64,000 bases of DNA from Colivivens sp963594655 (GTDB lineage Bacteria; Bacteroidota; Bacteroidia; Bacteroidales; Bacteroidaceae), in contig CAVBFD010000004.1 in the NCBI GenBank assembly GCA_963594655.1, forward strand, positions 1 to 64,000, read 5' to 3'. The notes under the pieces are model-generated. The model saw only the letters and a program-made list of their open reading frames with translations. It was not told where the DNA came from and did no database searches. This document shows, in pieces, positions 18,288 through 26,589 of this stretch. Each line of letters begins with the position of its first letter. The stretch's first letter is position 1. A program made the translations under genes and the position numbers.

Positions 18288-18884
18288 ATGGCTTCAACAA
18301 AGAAAATCAAGTGTGCGCTGATATCAGTCTATCACAAAGACGGACTGGAGGAAATGCTGGCGGAACTGAACAAGAACGGTGTCAAGTTCCTGTCTACAGG
18401 TGGAACTCAGGCTTTCATCGAGAGTCTGGGATATGAATGTGGAAAGGTGGAGGACCTGACCTCCTATCCGTCAATTCTCGGAGGACGTGTAAAGACACTT
18501 CACCCTAAGGTATTCGGTGGAATCCTCGGCCGTCGTGAACTGGAAAGCGACCGTGAGGAGATGGCAAAGTACGCCATTCCCGAAATCGACCTTGTGGTAG
18601 TGGACCTCTATCCGTACGAGGAGACAGTGGCAAGCACCAACGACGAGGCTACCATCATCGAGAAGATAGACATAGGCGGCATCTCGCTCATCCGCGCGGC
18701 TGCGAAGAACTTCAACGATGTTGTGGTAGTGCCGAGCAAGAAGGAATACGGCGCGCTGACAGACATACTGAAGGCTCAGGGTGCGGAGACTACGAAGGAA
18801 CAGCGCAAGTGGTTCGCTGAACGCGCTTTCGCCACAAGCTCTCATTATGACACCGCCATCCACGACTACTTCAGTCGTAAGTGA
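18288..18884 (+). CDS. Stand-alone IMP cyclohydrolase (N-terminal domain of PurH)
   Basis: This 198-aa protein matches only the MGS-fold IMP cyclohydrolase half of PurH: ALISVYHKDG near the start, FLSTGGT, GRVKTLHPKVFGGIL, and VDLYPYE...EKIDIGGISLIRAAAKN. It closes FAICAR to IMP, the last step of purine synthesis. In most bacteria this domain is fused to AICAR formyltransferase in a protein of about 510 aa. Here the gene ends cleanly at TAA-type length with HDYFSRK, and mreB follows after 55 bp, leaving no remnant of the second domain. A separate formyltransferase gene elsewhere is therefore expected. It is probably cotranscribed with mreB. Confidence 0.93.
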   Translation: MASTKKIKCALISVYHKDGLEEMLAELNKNGVKFLSTGGTQAFIESLGYECGKVEDLTSYPSILGGRVKTLHPKVFGGILGRRELESDREEMAKYAIPEIDLVVVDLYPYEETVASTNDEATIIEKIDIGGISLIRAAAKNFNDVVVVPSKKEYGALTDILKAQGAETTKEQRKWFAERAFATSSHYDTAIHDYFSRK

Positions 18885-18939
18885 CCGGTGCGTATGTAAG
18901 GACAAGGGATTGAAATGTATTAAATAATATAGGTAGGAT

Positions 18940-19977
18940 ATGGGATTCTTTTCAAGTCTTTTCTCTTTGACGCAGGACATAGCCATGGACCTCGGTACGG
19001 CGAACACCATCATCATGTGTAATGACAAGATGGTGGTTGACGAACCGTCCGTCGTCGCTCTTGACCGCAAGACCAACAAGATGATTGAGGTGGGCAAGAA
19101 GGCTAAGATGATGCACGAGAAGACTCATCCGGACATCCGCACTTGCCGGCCGCTGAAGGACGGCGTGATTGCGGACTTCAACGCTTGTGAACAGATGATG
19201 CGTGGTCTGATAAGGAAGATCAACAACACTCACAGTTTCCTGACCCCGTCGCTCCGGATGGTCATCGGTGTCCCGTCGGGTTCTACCGAGGTGGAACTCC
19301 GCGCGGTGCGTGACAGTGCGGAACACTCAGGCGGCAGGGATGTCTACTTGCTGTTTGAGCCGATGGCGGCAGCCATCGGTATCGGTCTGGACGTGACCGC
19401 TCCGGAGGGACATATGGTGGTGGACATCGGTGGCGGTTCCACTGAAATCGCCGTCATCTCGCTCTGCGGTATCGTGTCGAACAGTTCCATACGTGTCGCG
19501 GGTGACGAACTGACAGCCGACATCCAGGAGTACATGAGCCGTCAGCATAACGTCAAGGTGTCCGAGCGTATGGCGGAACGTATAAAGATAAATGTGGGTT
19601 CGGCACTGACAGACCTCGTGGACAACGCGCCGGAGGAGTATGTCGTCCACGGCCCTAACCGTATCACCGCCCTGCCTATGGAAATATCCGTGTGCTATCA
19701 GGAGATAGCGCACTGCATAGACAAGTCGGTCGCCAAGATAGAGACTGCCATACTCAACGCTCTGGAGAAGACTCCGCCTGAGATTTACGCCGACATCGTG
19801 AAGAACGGTATCTACCTCACTGGAGGCGGCGCGCTGCTCAGGGGACTGGACAAGCGTCTGACCGACAAGATTCACATCCCGTTCCATATAGCGAACGACC
19901 CGCTCCACAGTGTCGCCAAAGGCACAGGTGTGGCGTTGAAGAACATCCACATGTATAGTGCCGTCCTGATGCGCTGA
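18940..19977 (+). CDS. mreB: Rod-shape determining actin homologue MreB
   Basis: This 345-aa protein has the actin-fold nucleotide motifs: AMDLGTANT (phosphate 1), FEPMAAAIGIG, VVDIGGGSTEIAV (phosphate 2) and YLTGGGALLRGL (adenosine). An N-terminal FFSSLFSL amphipathic stretch probably binds the membrane. MreB filaments organise the elongasome for lateral wall synthesis. It is the first gene of mreBCD-PBP2-rodA. Length is normal. Confidence 0.98.
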   Translation: MGFFSSLFSLTQDIAMDLGTANTIIMCNDKMVVDEPSVVALDRKTNKMIEVGKKAKMMHEKTHPDIRTCRPLKDGVIADFNACEQMMRGLIRKINNTHSFLTPSLRMVIGVPSGSTEVELRAVRDSAEHSGGRDVYLLFEPMAAAIGIGLDVTAPEGHMVVDIGGGSTEIAVISLCGIVSNSSIRVAGDELTADIQEYMSRQHNVKVSERMAERIKINVGSALTDLVDNAPEEYVVHGPNRITALPMEISVCYQEIAHCIDKSVAKIETAILNALEKTPPEIYADIVKNGIYLTGGGALLRGLDKRLTDKIHIPFHIANDPLHSVAKGTGVALKNIHMYSAVLMR

Positions 19978-20009
19978 ACTGGGGTGAGTGAAGGACTCAT
20001 CATCGCAGA

Positions 20010-20858
20010 ATGCAGAACCTGATTGATTTCATCGTCAAGTACAAGTACTGGTTTGCCTTCTTCCTTATGGAGGCATTCAGCCTTGCCGTGCTCTTCCGTT
20101 TCAACTCCTACCAGGGGAGCGTGTTCTTCACGACAGCCAACTCGATGGTGGGCGGACTGTACTCCACTGTTGACGGCATAACCTCGTACGTGCAGCTCGG
20201 GGCTGTGAACGAACAGCTGGAGGCGGACAACGAGGCGTTGCGGGCTGAACTTGGCGAGATGAGACAGGCACTGCTGGCGAAACGGATAGACACCCTCCAG
20301 TTCGCGGGATTCAGGAACGGGCGTTACCGCCTTGTCGGAGGCCTGGTGGTGAACGCCACGACCAACCGCAGCAAGAACCTGTTGACGATAAACAAGGGGA
20401 CAGCCGACGGAGTAAGACCGGAGATGGGCGTGATTTGTTCGAGTGGTGTCGTAGGGATAGTCTATCTGACATCCGCACACTATTCGGTGGTCATGCCACT
20501 GATAAACATGAGTTCAAGGGTCAGTTGCCAACTCAAGACACACAAGTCCTTCGGTACGGTGGAATGGAAGTTCGGTGACTCTGAACACGCTTACATGACG
20601 GGCGTGCCGTTGCATGTGAAAGTGTCCGTCAACGAACTGGTGGAGACAAGCGGTTTCTCCGACATCTTCCCTTCGGGCATACCTGTGGGAAGGGTGGAGA
20701 GTGTGGAGACCTCGGAAGACGGACTCTCGCAGTCGATAAAAGTACGCTTGTCGGTTGACTACACCTCGGTGAGGAACGTGAGCGTGATTACCAATTACGA
20801 CCATGCGGAGAAGAGGGTACTGGAGTATGAGGCGGACTCCCTGATGAACTTGGATTGA
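20010..20858 (+). CDS. mreC: Rod-shape determining protein MreC
   Basis: This 282-aa protein has one N-terminal membrane helix (about 12-31), then a coiled coil (about 65-95, rich in Glu, Leu and Ala) and a periplasmic beta-domain containing NKGTADGVRPEMGVICSSGVVG, characteristic of MreC. It links MreB filaments to PBP2 and RodA in the periplasm. It begins 32 bp after mreB. Confidence 0.93.
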   Translation: MQNLIDFIVKYKYWFAFFLMEAFSLAVLFRFNSYQGSVFFTTANSMVGGLYSTVDGITSYVQLGAVNEQLEADNEALRAELGEMRQALLAKRIDTLQFAGFRNGRYRLVGGLVVNATTNRSKNLLTINKGTADGVRPEMGVICSSGVVGIVYLTSAHYSVVMPLINMSSRVSCQLKTHKSFGTVEWKFGDSEHAYMTGVPLHVKVSVNELVETSGFSDIFPSGIPVGRVESVETSEDGLSQSIKVRLSVDYTSVRNVSVITNYDHAEKRVLEYEADSLMNLD

Positions 20859-20886
20859 ACGGACAACAAGAAACAACTCGTTAGTT

Positions 20887-21411
20887 ATGGGGTATAAGAC
20901 ATTGGTGCGTTTGGGACGGATGGTCCTGTTGCTGATTGCCCAGGTGGTGGTACTGAACAATTTCCACCTGTTCGGCTATGCCACGCCCCTCATCATAGGC
21001 TACATGATAATCTGCTTTGAGACAGGCGAGTCGAGGATGGCCCTGCTGTGGTGGGGCTTTTCCATAGGACTGCTGTTCGACATGTTCTCCAACACCATGG
21101 GGATGGGGACTGCCAGTTGCACTCTCCTGGCGATGATGAAGCCTTACATCCTGAAACTCTACATGCCCCGTGATGTGGTGGGTTCGTTCAAACCTACCAT
21201 CAGGAGCATGACATTCTCACGATACGTGTGGTACTGCCTTTCCTGCATGGGACTGCTGCACTTCACCTTTTATTTTCTGGAGGCGTTCTCGTTGAGCGAC
21301 CTGCTGCTCACTATAGGGGCGATGACAGGCGGGACGCTTCTCGCCACTGCCATAGCTGTCTGCATCGGATTCATCGTCCGTGACAGGGCGGCGGAAAGGG
21401 AAGGGCTGTAA
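20887..21411 (+). CDS. mreD: Rod-shape determining protein MreD
   Basis: This 174-aa membrane protein has about five to six helices. Sequence similarity in this family is weak, so the call rests on length, topology and its place between mreC and the PBP2 gene. Its stop overlaps the next start (TAATG, sharing 21411), indicating translational coupling. Confidence 0.88.
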   Translation: MGYKTLVRLGRMVLLLIAQVVVLNNFHLFGYATPLIIGYMIICFETGESRMALLWWGFSIGLLFDMFSNTMGMGTASCTLLAMMKPYILKLYMPRDVVGSFKPTIRSMTFSRYVWYCLSCMGLLHFTFYFLEAFSLSDLLLTIGAMTGGTLLATAIAVCIGFIVRDRAAEREGL

Positions 21412-23240
21412 TGAGGGACTATGAGTTGCAGCGGCGGCAGTATGTGATAGGTGGACTGGCGGTGGCCATCGTGTTCGCCTACGTGTGCCGTTTCGCCTAT
21501 CTGCAGCTATTTCCCAACGACTACGAGCAGACGGCGTGGAACAACGCCTTATATAATAAGGTGATATTTCCGTCGAGGGGATCCATGTACGACAGGAACG
21601 GAAAGCTGGTGGTTTACAATGAGCCGGCTTACGACGTGATGGTGATTACCCGGGAGATGAGTGACCTCGACACACTGGACTTCTGCAAGACCCTGCACAT
21701 GACCAGGAAACAGTTTGAGGACAGGATGGCGTGGATAAAGGACAGGTCGAGGAATCCCGGTTATTCATCCTACTCGCAGCAGTTGTTCATGCCACAGATA
21801 CAGCCGGCGGACTTCCTGGTGTTCCAGGAGAAGATGTTCCGCTTCAAGGGCTTCTATGTGAGGGAGCGCAACTCGCGCCAGTACAAGTACCCCTGTGCGG
21901 CTCATGTACTCGGGTATGTGGCTGAGGTGTCGGGTATGGACATTGAGAGGGACGGCTATTACAACGCCGGCGATTTCATAGGCAAGCAGGGGGTGGAGCG
22001 TTCCTATGAGAGTGTGCTGCGCGGACAGAAGGGCGTTGAGGTCTTGCTGAGGGACTCGCGCGGAAAGATACAGGGACGGTTCAAGGACGGAACGGAAGAC
22101 CGTCAGCCACAACCGGGCAAGGACATAATGCTCAGTCTGGACATCGATCTGCAGGCGTTGGGCGAACGGCTGATGCAGGGCAAGAAGGGCAGTATCGTGG
22201 CCATCGAACCGTCTACGGGAGAGATACTGTGTATGGTGTCCGCCCCTTCGTACAGTCCGAGGGATATGGCAGGAAAGACCAGAGGAGAGAATATCATGCG
22301 GATGCTGGAGAACCCCGACCGTCCGATGCTCAACCGCGCCATCTCGGGAACGTACCCGCCGGGGTCCACGTTCAAGCCGGCTCAGGCGTTGACTTTCATG
22401 CAGGAGGGGATAGTGTCGGCTGACGGCACGTACTACCCTTGCAACGGAGGCTTCCGGTACAAGCGTCTGAAGGTGGGGTGTCACCCCCACGAGTCGCCCA
22501 TCAGTCTCAAACAGGCGATAGCCACGTCCTGCAACGGCTACTTCTGTTGGGGACTGTACTACATGTTCGGCAACAGGAGCAGGTACTCGTCGGTGCAGGA
22601 TGCCATGACCACGTGGAAGGACTACATGGTGTCCATGGGCTTCGGCTACAGGTTGGGTATCGACCTGCCGGGCGAGAGCCGTGGCATGATTCCCAACGCT
22701 GACTATTATGACAAGCATCTCAGACGGTGGAACGCCCTCACCGTCATAAGTATCTCCATAGGCCAGGGGGAGGTGACGCTCACCCCACTCCAGATTGCCA
22801 ACCAGGGGGCTACCATTGCCAACCGTGGACATTACGTGACTCCCCATATCGTGAAACGTGTTCAGGGAGGGGCGATTGCGGACAGTCTGAAGGAGGTGCA
22901 TCACACCAAGGTGCAGCCACGGTATTACGAGCAGGTGATAAGTGGGATGCGCAGGGCTGTCGTCTCGGGTACGTGTCAGGCGGCGCAGAACCCGTGGTAC
23001 GATGTGTGCGGCAAGACAGGTACGGCACAGAACAAAGGACACGACCACTCGGTGTTCATGGGCTTCGCTCCACGCAACAACCCTAAGATAGCCATTGCCG
23101 TGTATGTGGAGAACGGTGGGTTCGGCGCCGCCTATGGAGTGCCTATAGGCGCACTGATGATGGAACAGTACATAAGGGGCGGACTCTCCGAGAACAGTAA
23201 GGCGAGGGCGTTGGACATTCAACAAAGGTCGGTGAATTAA
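21411..23240 (+). CDS. mrdA: Penicillin-binding protein 2 (elongasome transpeptidase)
   Basis: This 609-aa class B PBP has one N-terminal membrane helix (11-32), a pedestal/dimerisation domain including PSRGSMYDRNG (54-63), and the transpeptidase domain. The active-site motifs are complete: STFK (Ser319-Lys322), SCN (373-375) and KTGT (535-538). It crosslinks lateral peptidoglycan together with RodA. It overlaps mreD by one base and directly abuts rodA. Confidence 0.97.
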   Translation: MRDYELQRRQYVIGGLAVAIVFAYVCRFAYLQLFPNDYEQTAWNNALYNKVIFPSRGSMYDRNGKLVVYNEPAYDVMVITREMSDLDTLDFCKTLHMTRKQFEDRMAWIKDRSRNPGYSSYSQQLFMPQIQPADFLVFQEKMFRFKGFYVRERNSRQYKYPCAAHVLGYVAEVSGMDIERDGYYNAGDFIGKQGVERSYESVLRGQKGVEVLLRDSRGKIQGRFKDGTEDRQPQPGKDIMLSLDIDLQALGERLMQGKKGSIVAIEPSTGEILCMVSAPSYSPRDMAGKTRGENIMRMLENPDRPMLNRAISGTYPPGSTFKPAQALTFMQEGIVSADGTYYPCNGGFRYKRLKVGCHPHESPISLKQAIATSCNGYFCWGLYYMFGNRSRYSSVQDAMTTWKDYMVSMGFGYRLGIDLPGESRGMIPNADYYDKHLRRWNALTVISISIGQGEVTLTPLQIANQGATIANRGHYVTPHIVKRVQGGAIADSLKEVHHTKVQPRYYEQVISGMRRAVVSGTCQAAQNPWYDVCGKTGTAQNKGHDHSVFMGFAPRNNPKIAIAVYVENGGFGAAYGVPIGALMMEQYIRGGLSENSKARALDIQQRSVN

Positions 23241-24719
23241 ATGAGGCGGACTATGAGGCGTGACGATAACAACAAGGGTATATTCCTCTCTTTGGACTGG
23301 GTGACAATCTCACTCTATCTGGTGCTGATCGTATGGGGCTGGCTGTCGGTGTGCGGAGCGTGTTACGACTACAACAACCCCGACCTGTTCAGTTTCAGTC
23401 TGAAGTCGGGCAAGCAGTTCGTGTGGATACTGACCGCAATCCTCTTGGCGGGGGCCTTGCTACTGATTGAGAAGCGGTTTTACTACAAGGCTTCCGCGTT
23501 CATCTATATAATGATGGTACTGGTACTTGTGCTTACCATCTTCATCGCACCCGATTCGAGGGGTTCCCGGTCGTGGATTCCCATCGGTCCGGTGAAACTC
23601 CAACCTGCGGAGTTCGCCAAGTTTGCCGTGGCCTTGGCTCTCGGCAAGTACATGGACAGGTACGGGTTCAACATATCCAGTACGAGGGAATTCCTGAAGG
23701 TGGTGTCGCTGTTCGCTATTCCGATGGCGCTTATCGTCGCCCAGAAGGAGACAGGTACGGCTCTGGTCTACCTGTCGTTCTTCCTTGTACTCTACCGTGA
23801 GGGCATGACCGGTTCCGTCCTTTTCGCAGCCTTCGCCTACATGGTGTTCTTCGTGGTAGGGATAAAGTACGGCGACGAACTGTTCCTCAACATGTCGTCG
23901 TCTGTGGGCGAGTTCTGGGTTCTGCTTCTTGTGCAGTTGGCTACCGCCCTGCTGGTGTGGAGGTACGGATCTGGATCGGGGGCAGTGAAGCACATCGTGT
24001 GTCTGGGCGGTGGTGCGGTGCTTCTCGCCTTCCTCTTCTCCGCCTATGTGATTCCGTTCAACGTGTGTGTAGTGCAACTGATTGTATGTGTGGGTGTGGT
24101 CGTCTACATACTGGTGCTTTACGCCTATACCAAACTCTACAAGTATCTTCTCATCGCTCTGTTCGCTGTCTCCTCCATTGGGGTGTACTACGTGTGCGAC
24201 TATGTGTTCAACAATGTGTTGAGGGAACACCAGCGTACACGTATAGAGGTGCTGCTGGGCAAGAAGACCGACATCATGGGTGCCGGCTATAATGTGAACC
24301 AGGCGAAGATTGCCATCGGGTCGGGCGGCTTCTGGGGGAAGGGCTTCCTGAAAGGCACGCAAACGAAACTGAAGTATGTCCCTGAGCAGGACACTGACTT
24401 CATCTTCTGTACTGTGGGTGAGGAAGAGGGGTTTGTGGGTTCGGCAGGGGTACTCATAGTCTACCTGGTGTTCATCCTGCGCCTTACCGTGCTGGCGGAA
24501 CGGCAACCCGACGTGTGGGGACGGGTGTACGGCTACAGTGTGGTGAGCATCTTCCTGTTCCACTTGTTTGTGAACGTGGGTATGGTACTGGGACTGACAC
24601 CTGTCATCGGTATTCCGCTGCCGCTGTTCAGTTACGGTGGGTCGTCGCTGTGGGGCTTTACACTGCTGTTGTTCATCTTCCTGAGGATGGACGCCGAGCG
24701 CAACTTCAAGAGCAAGTGA
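23241..24719 (+). CDS. rodA: SEDS peptidoglycan polymerase RodA, long form
   Basis: At 492 aa this is longer than the roughly 370 aa of E. coli RodA. The SEDS signatures are present: SRSWIPIGPVKLQPAEFAKF near 115-130, a catalytic-loop region, VPEQDTDFIFCTVGEEEGFVG, and GLTPVIGIPLPLFSYGGSS near the end. The extra length lies in the middle (about 200-310) and consists of several added hydrophobic helices. RodA polymerises lipid II and pairs with PBP2. Its start codon follows the PBP2 stop with no gap. Confidence 0.95.
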   Translation: MRRTMRRDDNNKGIFLSLDWVTISLYLVLIVWGWLSVCGACYDYNNPDLFSFSLKSGKQFVWILTAILLAGALLLIEKRFYYKASAFIYIMMVLVLVLTIFIAPDSRGSRSWIPIGPVKLQPAEFAKFAVALALGKYMDRYGFNISSTREFLKVVSLFAIPMALIVAQKETGTALVYLSFFLVLYREGMTGSVLFAAFAYMVFFVVGIKYGDELFLNMSSSVGEFWVLLLVQLATALLVWRYGSGSGAVKHIVCLGGGAVLLAFLFSAYVIPFNVCVVQLIVCVGVVVYILVLYAYTKLYKYLLIALFAVSSIGVYYVCDYVFNNVLREHQRTRIEVLLGKKTDIMGAGYNVNQAKIAIGSGGFWGKGFLKGTQTKLKYVPEQDTDFIFCTVGEEEGFVGSAGVLIVYLVFILRLTVLAERQPDVWGRVYGYSVVSIFLFHLFVNVGMVLGLTPVIGIPLPLFSYGGSSLWGFTLLLFIFLRMDAERNFKSK

Positions 24720-24737
24720 CGGAAACGTCCTTTTCCG
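24720..24737. terminator. Short hairpin between convergent rodA and gldH
   Basis: CGGAAA (24720-24725) pairs with TTTCCG (24732-24737) across a 6-nt loop, filling the 21-bp gap between the two convergent stop codons. The stem is short and has no long T-run, so termination in either direction is only a suggestion. Confidence 0.35.
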
Positions 24738-24740
24738 CCC

Positions 24741-25208
24741 TTACCTCACTTCCAGTTTCAGTCCGATGCCGCAGATGCCTTTGAGGGTGTCGGGGGTCAT
24801 GATATGGTTGATACGGTATGTGTATGTGAGTCCCGAGTCCACATGCACTGACGGTATCTCCTGCATTACTGTGGCAAAGGGGAAGCCTTGTCCCTTACTG
24901 CCTCCGTCGGGATTGTAGACGGCTACTCTTATCGTGTCGTAGCTCAGTTCCTCGCCCTCGCACAGTAAGGTGGTTGTCATATAGATCACCTCGTATGTAT
25001 AGGAGTCGGACAACCGTACACCTATCTCGGCTTTAAGGTCAGCCCCTCTCGTGGTTTTGGGCAGGTCGAACGATACGGTGTCTGCTGATGTCCAACCGTC
25101 CGTGTCCACGTCCTTGAACTCGTCAACCACCTTTCCTCCGCTACAGGAGGTGCAGATGACGAGTCCAAGGAGTGCCGTGAGGGAAAAGACATTCCGGTTA
25201 ATGTCCAT
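24741..25208 (-). CDS. gldH: Gliding motility lipoprotein GldH
   Basis: This 155-aa lipoprotein has a hydrophobic signal ending in ICTSC, giving an acylated Cys22. The body has the GldH pattern: VVDEFKDVDTDGW near the mature N-terminus, a beta-rich centre, and SGLTYTYRINHIMTPDTLKGICGIGLKLE at the end. GldH is required for gliding in Flavobacterium and is widely kept in non-gliding Bacteroidetes that have a type IX secretion system. Its start overlaps the 3' end of ricT by 11 bp. Confidence 0.9.
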   Translation of the reverse strand: MDINRNVFSLTALLGLVICTSCSGGKVVDEFKDVDTDGWTSADTVSFDLPKTTRGADLKAEIGVRLSDSYTYEVIYMTTTLLCEGEELSYDTIRVAVYNPDGGSKGQGFPFATVMQEIPSVHVDSGLTYTYRINHIMTPDTLKGICGIGLKLEVR

Positions 25209-26319
25209 CTTGAGGCTTCGGGCTGTTGTTTCCCTTATTGCGTTTCTTTTTCCGTTTCTTCTTCGAGTTGTCGAAACGGTTGATGTTGTCCTGGCTGAGC
25301 AGGTCTACAGGGCGGTCGTCCCTGATGACCTCCGTGTCGCTCAGTGTGGCGGGCTTCTTCCCCTCCTTGTTCATGTTGATTATCTCGAAGGCGCGCTTTG
25401 CGGAGATGGTCACTTCCCTCACCAGCATGCGCTTGTCGGTGGAGTAGGTTATCTGCTTGGCGAGTATGTCCGACTTGAAGTAATAATAGTCGTCGTCCCT
25501 CGTCTGTAGTACAATCTCACGTGACGGCAGGTCTTTCAGGGCTTCCACATACTGGTCCACCTCGTAGTTCATGCAGCACTTGAGTTTGGCACACTGTCCC
25601 GCCAGTTTCTGTGGGTTGAGGGAGATGTCCTGAAAGCGCGCGGCACTGGTTGACACGCTCACGAACCGGGTCATCCATGTGGCGCAGCACAGTTCACGGC
25701 CACACGGGCCGATGCCGCCTATGCGTCCCGCTTCCTGTCTCGCCCCAATCTGTTTCATCTCGATGCGTACCCTGAACCGCTCGGCGAGTACCTTTATCAG
25801 TTGTCTGAAGTCCACACGGTCGTCCGCGATATAATAGAATATCGCCTTGTTGCCGTCGCCCTGGTACTCCACGTCACCGATTTTCATCTGTAGACCCAGG
25901 TTCTTGGCAATCTGTCTTGACTCAATCATCGTGTCATGCTCGCATGCCTTCGCCTCGGCGAACTTGTCCATGTCCACAGGACGCGCCTTACGGTAGATTC
26001 TCTTGAACTCGGTGCCGGCACGGAGGTTGGCCTTCTTTGTCTGGAGGGCTACCAGTCGGCCGGTCATGGTGACCGTACCTATGTCGTGGCCGGGACTCGC
26101 CTCCACCGCCACCACGTCGCCCTTTTCAAGTTGCAGGTTGTTGGAGTTGATGAAATAACCCTTGCGTGGAGGCTTGAACTCCACCTCCACCAGGTTGGTG
26201 GCTTTGTCGTTGTCCGGCAAATCCGCCAACCAGTCGTATGTGTTTAGTTTGTCGGTGTGTCTGTTGCATCCTTTCCTGCAGAGTCCGCAACCACCGTATC
26301 CTACTATGAATTTATTCAT
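25198..26319 (-). CDS. ricT: PSP1-domain protein RicT (YaaT)
   Basis: This 373-aa protein has an N-terminal Cys cluster (C11, C14, C18) followed by the PSP1 domain, with GPCGRELCC and GQCAKLKCCMNYE motifs in the centre. In Bacillus, RicT is part of an Fe-S-containing complex that helps RNase Y process mRNA. The C-terminus is a Lys-rich tail (KKKRKKKRNKG), which suggests nucleic-acid contact. The overlap with gldH implies coupled translation. The role in Bacteroidetes is not established. Confidence 0.9.
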   Translation of the reverse strand: MNKFIVGYGGCGLCRKGCNRHTDKLNTYDWLADLPDNDKATNLVEVEFKPPRKGYFINSNNLQLEKGDVVAVEASPGHDIGTVTMTGRLVALQTKKANLRAGTEFKRIYRKARPVDMDKFAEAKACEHDTMIESRQIAKNLGLQMKIGDVEYQGDGNKAIFYYIADDRVDFRQLIKVLAERFRVRIEMKQIGARQEAGRIGGIGPCGRELCCATWMTRFVSVSTSAARFQDISLNPQKLAGQCAKLKCCMNYEVDQYVEALKDLPSREIVLQTRDDDYYYFKSDILAKQITYSTDKRMLVREVTISAKRAFEIINMNKEGKKPATLSDTEVIRDDRPVDLLSQDNINRFDNSKKKRKKKRNKGNNSPKPQDGH

Positions 26320-26350
26320 TCGTTTATGTGCGTATTATACGATTTTAATG

Positions 26351-26358
26351 CAAAGTTA
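26351..26358 (-). promoter_or_regulatory. Bacteroidetes -7 box upstream of ricT
   Basis: The minus strand reads TAACTTTG, a full TAnnTTTG match, about 32 bp before the ricT ATG. No clear -33 TTTG was found. Confidence 0.45.
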
Positions 26359-26528
26359 CGAGAAAAAAACGAGATATTGAACTGTTGTGCCACTAATCTT
26401 TCACTCCTGTATGACATCAATGTCATTTCATGTTTCACCTGGAGCGCCATTCGTGGTGGACTTAATGGCTATGAACCATGGTTTTTAGTTAAATATGCGT
26501 TAAATGGGGGCGATGCCGTGTTGATAGG

Positions 26529-26559
26529 CTTGTGGTGTCGTGATTTTGTGGTAAATTTG
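26529..26559 (+). promoter_or_regulatory. Bacteroidetes promoter of the DsbD-like gene
   Basis: CTTG (26529-26532, three of four bases of the -33 box) is followed after 19 bp by TAAATTTG (26552-26559). The ATG at 26590 is 30 bp downstream, which supports that start over the longer open frame. Confidence 0.6.
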
Positions 26560-26589
26560 TTGTCCGAAATCATTTATCAGAAATATGCT

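Noticed and set aside
18885..18939. Frameshifted remainder of a full-length purH
   Set aside because: Only 55 bp lie between the IMP cyclohydrolase stop and mreB, with no formyltransferase-like sequence.
21765..23225. 486-aa open frame antisense to the PBP2 gene
   Set aside because: PBP2 has all active-site motifs on the plus strand; the antisense product has no recognisable pattern.
23460..24563. 367-aa open frame antisense to rodA
   Set aside because: It mirrors the real gene's codon bias, is rich in His, Arg and Glu, and shows no domain. RodA on the plus strand is certain.
26257..26589. N-terminal extension of the DsbD-like frame
   Set aside because: It crosses a promoter-like element and part of ricT; a proper signal peptide starts at 26590.
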